Part shown: positions 1-5,495 of the stretch, one piece after another
Layout of the letters: the number at the start of each line of letters is the position of its first letter
Position numbering within the stretch: the stretch's first letter is position 1
Program-made: the position numbers and the translations under genes
Assembly: GCA_003484545.1 (NCBI GenBank)
Contig: DNCF01000275.1
Coordinates: 1-7,865 of the forward strand
Direction: 5' to 3'
Source: Massilia sp.
Lineage (GTDB): Bacteria > Pseudomonadota > Gammaproteobacteria > Burkholderiales > Burkholderiaceae_D
DNA length: 7,865 bases
The notes under the pieces: generated by a model
Database searches by the model: none
Seen by the model: only the letters and a program-made list of their open reading frames with translations
Told to the model about the DNA's origin: nothing

Positions 1-359
1 AGAACAATATCGGCCCGCGCCGCCTCGTCGTCGGCGCACACTACGGCGTCAAGGACTGGCTGGCGCAGCGCGTCACCGCGATCGTGATGGTGGTCTACAC
101 CGTCATCCTGCTGGGCACCTTCCTGACCGCACAGAATTTCACCTACGAAGGCTGGGCATCGCTGTTCTCGCGCCAGTGGTTCAAGCTCTTCACGGCTGTC
201 ACCTTCTTCGGCCTGTTCTACCACGTGTGGGTCGGCGTGCGTGACATCTGGATGGACTACGTCAAACCGGTCGGCATCCGCCTGACCCTGCAGATCGCCA
301 CCGTGCTCGTGCTGATTGCCTACGCCGTGTGGACTGTGCAAATTCTCTGGAGCGTGTAA
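1..359 (+). CDS. sdhD: Succinate dehydrogenase membrane anchor subunit SdhD (5' end cut by window edge)
   Basis: Small membrane subunit of complex II. With SdhC it anchors SdhAB to the inner membrane, helps bind heme b and forms the ubiquinone site. The frame is open from base 3 to the TAA at 357-359 and begins NNIGPRRLVVGAHYG, so only a few N-terminal residues lie upstream. The GTG/ATG codons at 84-89 are internal, not the start. Three hydrophobic segments are visible (about bases 81-140, 180-240 and 280-350). The second ends in YHVWVGVRDIWMDYVKP: the His at 222-224 matches the heme axial ligand of E. coli SdhD (His71), and Asp-Tyr 11-12 residues later match Asp82-Tyr83 at the quinone site. 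It is followed after 2 nt by sdhA, so the two are almost certainly co-transcribed and translationally coupled. sdhC is expected just upstream, outside the window. Confidence 0.95.
   Translation, partial: NNIGPRRLVVGAHYGVKDWLAQRVTAIVMVVYTVILLGTFLTAQNFTYEGWASLFSRQWFKLFTAVTFFGLFYHVWVGVRDIWMDYVKPVGIRLTLQIATVLVLIAYAVWTVQILWSV
349..352 (+). promoter_or_regulatory. Ribosome binding site deciding the sdhA start
   Basis: GGAG lies inside the last codons of sdhD, 9 nt before the GTG at 362-364. This supports GTG 362 as the sdhA start rather than the in-frame GTG at 329, which would overlap sdhD by 31 nt and add 11 residues with no family counterpart. Confidence 0.7.
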
Positions 360-361
360 TC

Positions 362-2140
362 GTGGCAGCAATCAATACTGCAATCCCCACCCGCCACTTC
401 GATGTGGTCATCGTTGGCGCCGGTGGTTCCGGCCTGCGCGCCGCACTGCAACTGACCGAAGCCGGCCTGAACGTCGCCGTGCTGTCGAAGGTGTTCCCGA
501 CCCGTTCGCACACCGTGGCGGCGCAGGGCGGCATCGGCGCTTCGCTGGGCAACATGAGCGAAGACGACTGGTACTGGCACATGTTCGACACCGTCAAGGG
601 TTCGGACTACCTGGGGGACCAGGACGCCATCGAATTCATGTGCCGCGAAGCACCGAAGGTCGTCTACGAGCTGGAACACTTCGGCATGCCGTTCGACCGC
701 AACCCGGACGGCACCATCTACCAGCGTCCGTTCGGCGGCCACACCGCCAACTTCGGCGAGAAACCGGTGCAGCGCGCCTGCGCGGCCGCCGACCGTACCG
801 GCCACGCGCTGCTGCACACCCTGTACCAGCGTAACGTGCGTTCGCGCACCCACTTCTTCGTCGAGTGGCAGGCCCTGGACCTGGTCCGCAACGCCGACGG
901 CGACGTGCTGGGCGTGGTCGCCCTCGAAATGGAAACCGGCGACGTCATGATGCTGCAAGCGAAGACCACCATCTTCGCCACCGGCGGCGCCGGCCGTATC
1001 TTCGCCGCGTCGACCAACGCCTTCATCAACACCGGCGACGGTCTGGGCATGGCGGCGCGCGCCGGCATCCCGCTGCAGGACATGGAGTTCTGGCAGTTCC
1101 ACCCGACCGGCGTGGCCGGCGCGGGCGTGCTGATCACGGAAGGCGTGCGCGGCGAAGGCGGCATCCTGATCAACTCGAACGGCGAACGCTTCATGGAGCG
1201 CTACGCGCCGACCCTGAAGGACCTGGCGCCGCGCGACTTCGTTTCGCGCTCGATGGACCAGGAGATCAAGGAAGGCCGCGGCGTCGGCCCGAACAAGGAC
1301 CACGTCCTGCTCGACCTGCGTCACATCGGCGCCGACACCATCAAGAAGCGCCTGCCGTCGATTCTCGAAATCGGCCACAAATTCGCCAACGTCGACGCGA
1401 CCAAGGAACCGATCCCGGTCGTCCCGACCATCCACTACCAGATGGGCGGCATCCCGACCAACATCCACGGCCAGGTCGTCACCCCTGACGGCAACGGCGG
1501 CCAGAAGATCGTCAACGGCCTGTACGCGATCGGCGAATGCTCGTGCGTCTCGGTGCACGGCGCGAACCGCCTGGGCACCAACTCGCTGCTCGACCTGGTC
1601 GTCTTCGGCCGCGCCGCCGGCAACCACATCGTCGCCCAGAACCTGAAGGCGCAGGGCAACCGCGCGCTGCCGAAGGACTTCGCCGACTTCGCGCTGGACC
1701 GCCTGAACCGCCAGGAAACCTCGACCGGCGGCGAAAAGGTGCAGCACGTCGCCAACGACATCCGCGCCACGATGCAGAAGTACTGCGGCGTGTTCCGTAC
1801 CCAGGAACTGATGGACCAGGGCGTCAAGGAAATCATGAAGCTCGACGAGCGCCGCAAGCACGTCTCGTTCAAGGACAAGTCGAAGGTGTTCAACACCGCC
1901 CGCATCGAGGCGATCGAGCTGGACAACCTGATCGAAGTGGCCAAGGCGACCATCGTGTCGGCAGCGGCGCGCAAGGAATCGCGCGGCGCCCACGCCCACA
2001 GCGACTTCCCGGAACGCGACGACAACAACTGGATGAAGCACACGCTGTTCTTCTCGGAAGGCAACCGTCTGGACTACAAGCCGGTCGTGACCAAGCCACT
2101 GACGGTCGATACCTTCAAACCGAAGCCACGTACGTTCTGA
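362..2140 (+). CDS. sdhA: Succinate dehydrogenase flavoprotein subunit SdhA
   Basis: Catalytic subunit of complex II. It oxidises succinate to fumarate on covalently bound FAD at the cytoplasmic face of the inner membrane and passes electrons to SdhB. From the GTG at 362 the protein is 592 aa, the normal length for this family. The dinucleotide-binding loop GAGGSGLRAA is at about residues 19-28. His50 in SHTVAAQGGI is the expected covalent FAD attachment site (E. coli His45). Active-site residues are in place: His247 in FWQFHPTG, Arg291 in LAPRDF, His358 in IHYQMGG and Arg403 in HGANRLGTNS, matching E. coli His242, Arg286, His354 and Arg399. It lies 2 nt after sdhD and 81 nt before sdhB. Flavinylation should depend on SdhE, encoded downstream. 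The sequence looks intact and ordinary; only the exact start is slightly uncertain. Confidence 0.98.
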   Translation: MAAINTAIPTRHFDVVIVGAGGSGLRAALQLTEAGLNVAVLSKVFPTRSHTVAAQGGIGASLGNMSEDDWYWHMFDTVKGSDYLGDQDAIEFMCREAPKVVYELEHFGMPFDRNPDGTIYQRPFGGHTANFGEKPVQRACAAADRTGHALLHTLYQRNVRSRTHFFVEWQALDLVRNADGDVLGVVALEMETGDVMMLQAKTTIFATGGAGRIFAASTNAFINTGDGLGMAARAGIPLQDMEFWQFHPTGVAGAGVLITEGVRGEGGILINSNGERFMERYAPTLKDLAPRDFVSRSMDQEIKEGRGVGPNKDHVLLDLRHIGADTIKKRLPSILEIGHKFANVDATKEPIPVVPTIHYQMGGIPTNIHGQVVTPDGNGGQKIVNGLYAIGECSCVSVHGANRLGTNSLLDLVVFGRAAGNHIVAQNLKAQGNRALPKDFADFALDRLNRQETSTGGEKVQHVANDIRATMQKYCGVFRTQELMDQGVKEIMKLDERRKHVSFKDKSKVFNTARIEAIELDNLIEVAKATIVSAAARKESRGAHAHSDFPERDDNNWMKHTLFFSEGNRLDYKPVVTKPLTVDTFKPKPRTF

Positions 2141-2160
2141 TCCACGAAAATTATGAGTAA

Positions 2161-2201
2161 GGATGGGAGCAGGGCGCGGCGAAGGTCGCGCCGCCCCATC
2201 C
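2161..2201 (+). other. Imperfect stem-loop in the sdhA-sdhB gap
   Basis: GGATGGG (2161-2167) pairs with CCCATCC (2195-2201), and inside it GGCGCG (2173-2178) pairs with CGCGCC (2187-2192) around an 8-nt loop, with an asymmetric internal loop between the two stems. No T-run follows, so it does not look like an intrinsic terminator. It could be an mRNA processing or stability element between two cistrons that must both be expressed; that role is inference. Confidence 0.45.
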
Positions 2202-2221
2202 CCCACTGAATAGGCAAAAAA

Positions 2222-2932
2222 ATGGCACGCACAGTCCACCTGAAGATCTACCGCTACGATCCGGACAAGGATACGAAGCCTTACATGCAAGACGTCACCG
2301 TCGAACTGAAAGACACCGACAAGATGTTGCTCGACGCACTGCAGCGCATCAAGTCCGACGTCGACGACTCGCTGGCCCTGCGCCGCTCCTGCCGCGAAGG
2401 CGTGTGCGGTTCGGACGCGATGAACATCAACGGCAAGAACGGCCTGGCCTGCACCACCAACCTGAACGAGCTGACCCAGCCGATCGTGCTGCGTCCTCTG
2501 CCGGGCCTGCCGGTGGTGCGCGACCTGATCGTCGACATGACCAACTTCTTCAAGCAGTACCACTCGATCAAGCCGTTCCTGATCAACGACTCGATCAAGC
2601 CGGAGAAGGAACGCCTGCAGTCGCCGGAAGAGCGCGAAGAGCTCGACGGCCTGTACGAGTGCATCCTGTGCGCCTGCTGCTCGACCTCCTGCCCGTCGTT
2701 CTGGTGGAACCCGGACAAGTTCGTCGGCCCGGCCGGCCTGCTGCAGGCCTACCGCTTCATCGCCGACTCGCGTGACGAAGCCACCAACGAGCGCCTGGAC
2801 AACCTGGAAGACCCGTACCGCCTGTTCCGCTGCCACTCGATCATGAACTGCACGGACGTCTGCCCGAAAGGCCTGAACCCGAACAAGGCGATCGGCAAGA
2901 TCAAGGAATTGCTGGTTCGCCGGGCGATTTAA
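2222..2932 (+). CDS. sdhB: Succinate dehydrogenase iron-sulfur subunit SdhB
   Basis: Electron-transfer subunit of complex II, linking the FAD of SdhA to the quinone in SdhCD. At 236 aa it is full length. All cluster ligands are visible and sit two residues earlier than in E. coli SdhB. The [2Fe-2S] ligands are Cys57, Cys62, Asp65 and Cys77 in CREGVCGSD and the following GLAC; as in E. coli, Asp replaces one of the usual cysteines. The [4Fe-4S] ligands are Cys147, Cys150 and Cys153 in CILCACC, plus Cys214. The [3Fe-4S] ligands are Cys157, Cys204 and Cys210. The ATG at 2222 is preceded by only a weak AGG (2212-2214) in an A-rich stretch. It sits 81 nt after sdhA, with a stem-loop in the gap. 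The downstream gap to sdhE is 363 nt and full of palindromic repeats. Confidence 0.98.
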   Translation: MARTVHLKIYRYDPDKDTKPYMQDVTVELKDTDKMLLDALQRIKSDVDDSLALRRSCREGVCGSDAMNINGKNGLACTTNLNELTQPIVLRPLPGLPVVRDLIVDMTNFFKQYHSIKPFLINDSIKPEKERLQSPEEREELDGLYECILCACCSTSCPSFWWNPDKFVGPAGLLQAYRFIADSRDEATNERLDNLEDPYRLFRCHSIMNCTDVCPKGLNPNKAIGKIKELLVRRAI

Positions 2933-2958
2933 GCTGGCGGTCGTCGCGGCTGTGGAGC

Positions 2959-2982
2959 GGTGGGTTCGAGAACCCACCCTAC
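2959..2982 (-). repeat. GTAG-hairpin (REP-like) repeat, copy A
   Basis: On the + strand it is GGTGGGTTC-GA-GAACCCACC followed by CTAC, so the GTAG end reads on the minus strand. The 9-bp perfect arms (2959-2967 and 2970-2978) fold into a hairpin 26 nt after the sdhB stop. Copies C (inverted) and D (direct, at 5081-5104) are identical over 24 nt. A and B face each other head to head: CCCTACG (2977-2983) and CGTAGGG (3001-3007) are themselves complementary. The GTAG-plus-palindrome layout is that of REP elements moved by RAYT transposases; membership in such a family is inference. Confidence 0.85.
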
Positions 2983-3001
2983 GAACCCCGGCAACGGAAC
3001 C

Positions 3002-3027
3002 GTAGGGTGGGCAGGTCCCCTGCCCAC
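3002..3027 (+). repeat. GTAG-hairpin (REP-like) repeat, copy B, variant stem
   Basis: GTAGG leads into GTGGGCAGG-TCC-CCTGCCCAC (arms 3007-3015 and 3019-3027). The outer part is shared with copies A and C, but the inner stem is GCAGG/CCTGC instead of GTTC/GAAC, so both arms have changed together. A tail TCGATCAG occurs at 3043-3050, 15 nt after the hairpin; copies D and E have a closely similar tail. Confidence 0.8.
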
Positions 3028-3054
3028 GCGTTCCGCAAGCAGTCGATCAGCAAG

Positions 3055-3078
3055 GTAGGGTGGGTTCTCGAACCCACC
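3055..3078 (+). repeat. GTAG-hairpin (REP-like) repeat, copy C
   Basis: GTAG followed by GGTGGGTTC-TC-GAACCCACC (arms 3059-3067 and 3070-3078). It is the exact reverse complement of copy A over 24 nt, so A and C could pair with each other over the whole repeat and enclose B in a large cruciform or RNA stem. Confidence 0.85.
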
Positions 3079-3088
3079 ATCTTGCTCC

Positions 3089-3110
3089 GCATGCGTTCCA
3101 ATGCGCATGC
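3089..3110. repeat. Short inverted repeat downstream of copy C
   Basis: GCATGCG (3089-3095) and CGCATGC (3104-3110) are perfect inverted arms with an 8-nt spacer. They lie 10 nt after copy C and may be part of that repeat's tail, or a separate hairpin. From here to about 3240 I see no gene. Confidence 0.4.
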
Positions 3111-3242
3111 AATCGGACACATCCGTCCGTGTAGGTAACAAGCAGGGCGAACAGTCAAGCGTCCGTCCCGCGTCGCAAAAATCGGATATCCTCCGCCTGA
3201 TTGCGCCCATTGTATTGTCATAAATACAGTAGAAATACGGTA

Positions 3243-3271
3243 CTGCCGAATGACGGCAGCCGGAGTATAGT
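3243..3271 (+). promoter_or_regulatory. Possible sdhE-gltA promoter with an inverted repeat
   Basis: TATAGT at 3266-3271 is a good -10 candidate and would give a leader of roughly 18 nt to the sdhE GTG. No good -35 lies at the right distance. Instead the -35 position is occupied by the inverted repeat CTGCCG-AATGA-CGGCAG (3243-3259), which could be an operator or activator site. The repeat block upstream makes a separate promoter for sdhE-gltA plausible, but this is not demonstrated. Confidence 0.3.
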
Positions 3272-3295
3272 GTTGACCCAACAAGGGACTCTAGT

Positions 3296-3586
3296 GTGGA
3301 AGCACAGCAAAACCCGCAGCAACTCACGCATCAATCCGACCCGACCAACCGTGCCCGCCTGCGCTGGCGTGCACGCCGGGGATTGCTCGAGAACGATCTG
3401 ATCCTCACGCGCTTCCTGGATGCGCACGAAGAGGAGCTGACCGACGAAGAGGTCGATGCGCTGACCCGCTTGCTGGACCTGGCGGACAATCCGCTGATGG
3501 ACCTGCTGCTGGGCCGCGCCGAGCCCGAAGGGGACGTCGACCTGCCGCATGTGCGCGCCCTGGTGGCGCGCCTGCGCGAAGCGTAA
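3296..3586 (+). CDS. sdhE: SdhE, FAD assembly factor for succinate dehydrogenase
   Basis: Small cytoplasmic protein of the SdhE/Sdh5 (YgfY, DUF339) family, which promotes covalent attachment of FAD to SdhA. It is 96 aa, slightly longer than E. coli SdhE because of a polar N-terminal extension rich in Gln. The signature RGxxE motif is present as RRGLLENDLIL (Arg28, Gly29, Glu32), followed by the helical stretch expected of the five-helix fold (DEEVDALTRLLDLADNPLMDLL). The start is GTG 3296, 7 nt after a strong AAGGGA ribosome-binding site (3283-3288); no in-frame ATG lies nearby. It stands 363 nt from sdhB, with repeats between, and 55 nt from gltA. Its usual place in Burkholderiales is directly between sdhB and gltA, which matches. 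Confidence is high from motif and context together. Confidence 0.95.
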   Translation: MEAQQNPQQLTHQSDPTNRARLRWRARRGLLENDLILTRFLDAHEEELTDEEVDALTRLLDLADNPLMDLLLGRAEPEGDVDLPHVRALVARLREA

Positions 3587-3613
3587 GCGAAACCCGGTTT
3601 CGTTTTATATTTT
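3585..3613 (+). terminator. Terminator-like hairpin overlapping the sdhE stop codon
   Basis: CGAAAC (3588-3593) pairs with GTTTCG (3597-3602) around a 3-nt loop. The stem can extend by a G-U and two A-T pairs to 3585-3605, taking in the last two bases of the sdhE TAA. It is followed by TTATATTTT. The form is that of a weak intrinsic terminator or attenuator between sdhE and gltA, though the stem is A/T-rich. The same AT-rich run (TATATT, 3606-3611) could instead be a -10 for a gltA promoter; I found no convincing -35. Confidence 0.4.
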
Positions 3614-3641
3614 GTAGATCCACTCCCAAGAAGGAAGTGCC

Positions 3642-4943
3642 ATGAATATCTCTGATACCAAAGCCACACTGTCGTTCTCGGACGGCAGCCCATCGGTCGA
3701 CATGCCGATTTACAAAGGCTCGATCGGCCCGGACGTCATCGACATCCGCAAGCTGTACGGCCAGACCGGCAAGTTCACCTATGACCCTGGCTTCATGTCG
3801 ACTGCCTCGTGCAATTCGAGCATCACCTACATCGACGGTGACAAGGGCGAGCTGCTGTACCGCGGCTACCCGATCGAACAGCTGGCAGTGAACTGCGACT
3901 TCCTGGAAACCTGCTACCTGCTGCTGAACGGCGAACTGCCGAACGCCGAGCAGAAGGCCAAGTTCGAGAACACCGTGACCCGTCACACGATGATTCACGA
4001 GCAGATGAACTTCTTCTTCCGCGGCTTCCGTCGCGACGCGCACCCGATGTCGGTGCTGGTCGGCACCGTCGGCGCCCTGGCCTCGTTCTACCACGACTCG
4101 CTCGACATCAACGATCCGGAACAGCGCGAAATCTCCGCGATCCGCCTGATCGCCAAGATGCCGACCCTGGTCGCCATGGCTTACAAGTACTCGATCGGCC
4201 AGCCGTTCGTGTACCCGCGCAACGACCTGTCGTACAGCGCCAACTTCATGTACATGATGTTCGCCAACCCGTGCGAAGAGTACAAGGTCAACGACGTGCT
4301 GGTGCGCGCCCTGGACCGCATCCTGATCCTGCACGCCGACCACGAGCAGAACGCATCGACCTCGACCGTCCGCCTGGCCGGTTCGTCGGGCGCCAACCCG
4401 TTCGCCTGTATCGCCGCCGGCATCGCCTGCCTGTGGGGCCCTGCCCACGGCGGTGCGAACGAAGCCGCACTGAACATGCTGAAGGAAATCGGCTCGGTCG
4501 AGAACATCCCGGCCTTCATCGAGAAGGTCAAGGACAAGAACTCGGGCGTGAAGCTGATGGGCTTCGGTCACCGCGTCTACAAGAACTTCGACCCGCGCGC
4601 CAAGCTGATGCGCGAAACCTGCCACGAAGTGCTGAACGAGCTGGGCCTGCAGGACGACCCGCTGTTCAAGCTGGCCATGGAACTGGAACGCATCGCCCTG
4701 GAAGACGAATACTTCGTGTCGCGCAAGCTGTACCCGAACGTCGACTTCTACTCGGGCATCGTGCAGTCGGCCCTCGGCATCCCGGTCTCGCTGTTTACCG
4801 GTATCTTCGCGATGGCCCGTACGATCGGCTGGATCGCCCAGTGGAACGAAATGATCGCCGATCCGGAACAGAAGATCGGCCGTCCGCGCCAGCTGTTCGT
4901 CGGTTCGCCGGTGCGTGACGTGCCGGCCATGGACAAGCGTTAA
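3642..4943 (+). CDS. gltA: Citrate synthase (type II, GltA)
   Basis: Condenses acetyl-CoA and oxaloacetate to citrate, the first step of the TCA cycle, in the cytoplasm. The protein is 433 aa, close to the 427 of E. coli GltA. The N-terminal beta domain (about residues 1-60) typical of the hexameric, NADH-inhibited Gram-negative form is present. Catalytic residues are His269 in WGPAHGGANEA, His310 in GFGHRVYKNFDPR and Asp368 in NVDFYSG. The family block LHADHEQNASTSTVR is intact. C-terminal arginines in ARTIGW and GRPRQ fit the substrate-binding positions. The ATG at 3642 is preceded by AAGGAAG (3631-3637), a strong ribosome-binding site that fits high expression. It sits 55 nt after sdhE and is closed by a clear terminator, so it is the last gene of the TCA cluster. 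Confidence 0.98.
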   Translation: MNISDTKATLSFSDGSPSVDMPIYKGSIGPDVIDIRKLYGQTGKFTYDPGFMSTASCNSSITYIDGDKGELLYRGYPIEQLAVNCDFLETCYLLLNGELPNAEQKAKFENTVTRHTMIHEQMNFFFRGFRRDAHPMSVLVGTVGALASFYHDSLDINDPEQREISAIRLIAKMPTLVAMAYKYSIGQPFVYPRNDLSYSANFMYMMFANPCEEYKVNDVLVRALDRILILHADHEQNASTSTVRLAGSSGANPFACIAAGIACLWGPAHGGANEAALNMLKEIGSVENIPAFIEKVKDKNSGVKLMGFGHRVYKNFDPRAKLMRETCHEVLNELGLQDDPLFKLAMELERIALEDEYFVSRKLYPNVDFYSGIVQSALGIPVSLFTGIFAMARTIGWIAQWNEMIADPEQKIGRPRQLFVGSPVRDVPAMDKR

Positions 4944-4965
4944 TTTTTAACGCTGCGTCATCAGG

Positions 4966-4989
4966 AAGCGGGCTGCGGCCCGCTTTTTT
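4966..4989 (+). terminator. Intrinsic terminator of gltA
   Basis: AAGCGGGC (4966-4973) and GCCCGCTT (4978-4985) form a perfect 8-bp GC-rich stem with the loop TGCG, running into a six-T tract (4984-4989). It begins 23 nt after the gltA stop codon. This is the clearest terminator in the window and ends the sdh-gltA cluster. Confidence 0.92.
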
Positions 4990-5013
4990 ATTGTCGGGAT
5001 GGCACGGGCGGTG

Positions 5014-5041
5014 TTGACGGAATGGGCAGGGGGGCTATACT
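5014..5041 (+). promoter_or_regulatory. Sigma70-type promoter upstream of the rnk leader
   Basis: TTGACG (5014-5019) and TATACT (5036-5041) are separated by 16 nt, each one mismatch from consensus. This is the best promoter match I see in the window. It starts 24 nt after the gltA terminator, so it opens a new transcription unit with an expected start near 5048. The -10 is followed by GGGCTC, a GC-rich discriminator. The transcript would run through repeats D and E and the 59-codon ORF before reaching rnk about 450 nt away. Confidence 0.6.
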
Positions 5042-5080
5042 GGGCTCTTGTGCGCTGATCGAATCGCACGCGTTGTGGGA

Positions 5081-5104
5081 GGTGGGTTCGAGAACCCACC
5101 CTAC
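5081..5104 (-). repeat. GTAG-hairpin (REP-like) repeat, copy D
   Basis: Arms GGTGGGTTC (5081-5089) and GAACCCACC (5092-5100), followed by CTAC. It is identical to copy A over 24 nt and in the same orientation, about 2.1 kb away on the other side of sdhE-gltA. On the minus strand its tail reads ACAACGCGTGCG and then TCGATCAG (+ strand 5055-5062). A perfect 12-nt palindrome, GAACCGCGGTTC (5107-5118), lies just after it. Confidence 0.85.
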
Positions 5105-5152
5105 GGGAACCGCGGTTCTGCCCACCGATCGAACGCGCATACGTTGTACAGC

Positions 5153-5175
5153 GTGGACACAGGTGTCCACCCTAC
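5153..5175 (-). repeat. GTAG-hairpin (REP-like) repeat, copy E, variant stem
   Basis: Arms GTGGACAC (5153-5160) and GTGTCCAC (5163-5170) followed by CCTAC. The outer part GTAGGGTGG is shared with the other copies, but the inner stem is ACAC/GTGT. Its minus-strand tail ACAACGTATGCG and then TCGATCGG (+ strand 5125-5132) is close to that of copy D, so D and E look like two direct copies of a unit of about 50-60 bp. Confidence 0.8.
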
Positions 5176-5189
5176 GAAAGTCAAAGACC

Positions 5190-5369
5190 ATGAACCTACT
5201 GAGCAATTGCCAGCATTGCGGTTCGCCCCTGAACGAGGGAGGTCCTTGCGTGCCCGTTCGTTTCGATCGTTCTTCCCGCGCGCCGTCCGAGCGCGCGATC
5301 ATGGCCGCGCGCGCGGTGCAGCGCTTCGCGCGAAATCTCGCCTGGCTCTTCGGGGCTCGGCGAGGATAA
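5190..5369 (+). CDS. Possible 59-aa protein with a CxxC motif (doubtful)
   Basis: ORF from ATG 5190 to TAA 5367-5369. It begins MNLLSNCQHCGSPLNEGG and has a third cysteine soon after (GGPC), like half of a zinc ribbon. A basic, potentially amphipathic C-terminal half follows (MAARAVQRFARNLAWLF). I do not recognise a family. In favour: it lies downstream of a good promoter and carries a plausible metal-binding pair. Against: there is only a weak GAAAG upstream (5176-5180), codons end in A or T more often than in the neighbouring genes, and the region is dominated by non-coding repeats. The frame stays open upstream to about 5022, but that part translates repeats D and E and should not be included. 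It could equally be part of the rnk leader. Confidence 0.3.
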   Translation: MNLLSNCQHCGSPLNEGGPCVPVRFDRSSRAPSERAIMAARAVQRFARNLAWLFGARRG

Positions 5370-5456
5370 ACCCGGTCGGCGCCACGCCACCCGTCCTCCC
5401 GAGCCTCTCCCTCGCATCGACCTTCGCCCGCGCTATCGGGTGAGTTTCCCTTATCC
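5370..5456 (+). other. Unassigned leader segment before rnk
   Basis: This stretch, between the small ORF and the hairpin before rnk, is C-rich on the + strand. It shows no convincing ORF, promoter or repeat. I see nothing further in it. Confidence 0.4.
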
Positions 5457-5475
5457 GGCCGCCATGGATGCGGCC
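5457..5475 (+). other. Hairpin just upstream of the rnk ribosome-binding site
   Basis: GGCCGC (5457-5462) and GCGGCC (5470-5475) are perfect arms around a 7-nt loop, 9 nt before the GGAG (5485-5488) of rnk. No T-run follows. It leaves the ribosome-binding site free, so it may stabilise the leader end or act as a protein-binding site; its role is unknown. Confidence 0.45.
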
Positions 5476-5495
5476 ACACACACTGGAGTTAGAAC

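Noticed and set aside
84..359. Short 91-codon version of sdhD starting at 84
   Set aside because: The upstream in-frame sequence NNIGPRRLVVGAHYG is clearly SdhD, so the GTG/ATG here is internal and the gene is cut by the window edge.
320..2977. Open reading frame of 885 codons on the minus strand opposite sdhA and sdhB
   Set aside because: It is antisense to two unmistakable genes, has no family resemblance and ends in repeat A. Strong G/C third-position bias in sdhA and sdhB removes stops from this antisense frame.
2959..2978. Possible tRNA fragment or attachment site, because GGTTCGA resembles a tRNA T-arm
   Set aside because: No acceptor, D or anticodon arm lies at the right distance, and the same hairpin recurs with different stems, which a tRNA remnant would not.
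2959..3078. CRISPR array
   Set aside because: The repeats differ in orientation, stem sequence and spacing, and there are no regular spacers or cas genes.
2929..3327. Minus-strand ORFs between sdhB and sdhE (also 2979-3284)
   Set aside because: They are largely translations of the palindromic repeats, giving phrases such as VGSRTHPT and GWVLEPT, and overlap non-coding sequence.
3405..4625. Open reading frame of 406 codons on the minus strand opposite gltA
   Set aside because: Same codon-bias effect; gltA on the + strand is certain and the antisense protein is low-complexity and unrecognisable.
5048..5443. Plus-strand ORF of 131 codons before rnk
   Set aside because: Its start translates repeat D (GGFENPPY) and its remainder is arginine-rich out-of-frame sequence overlapping the better 5190 candidate.
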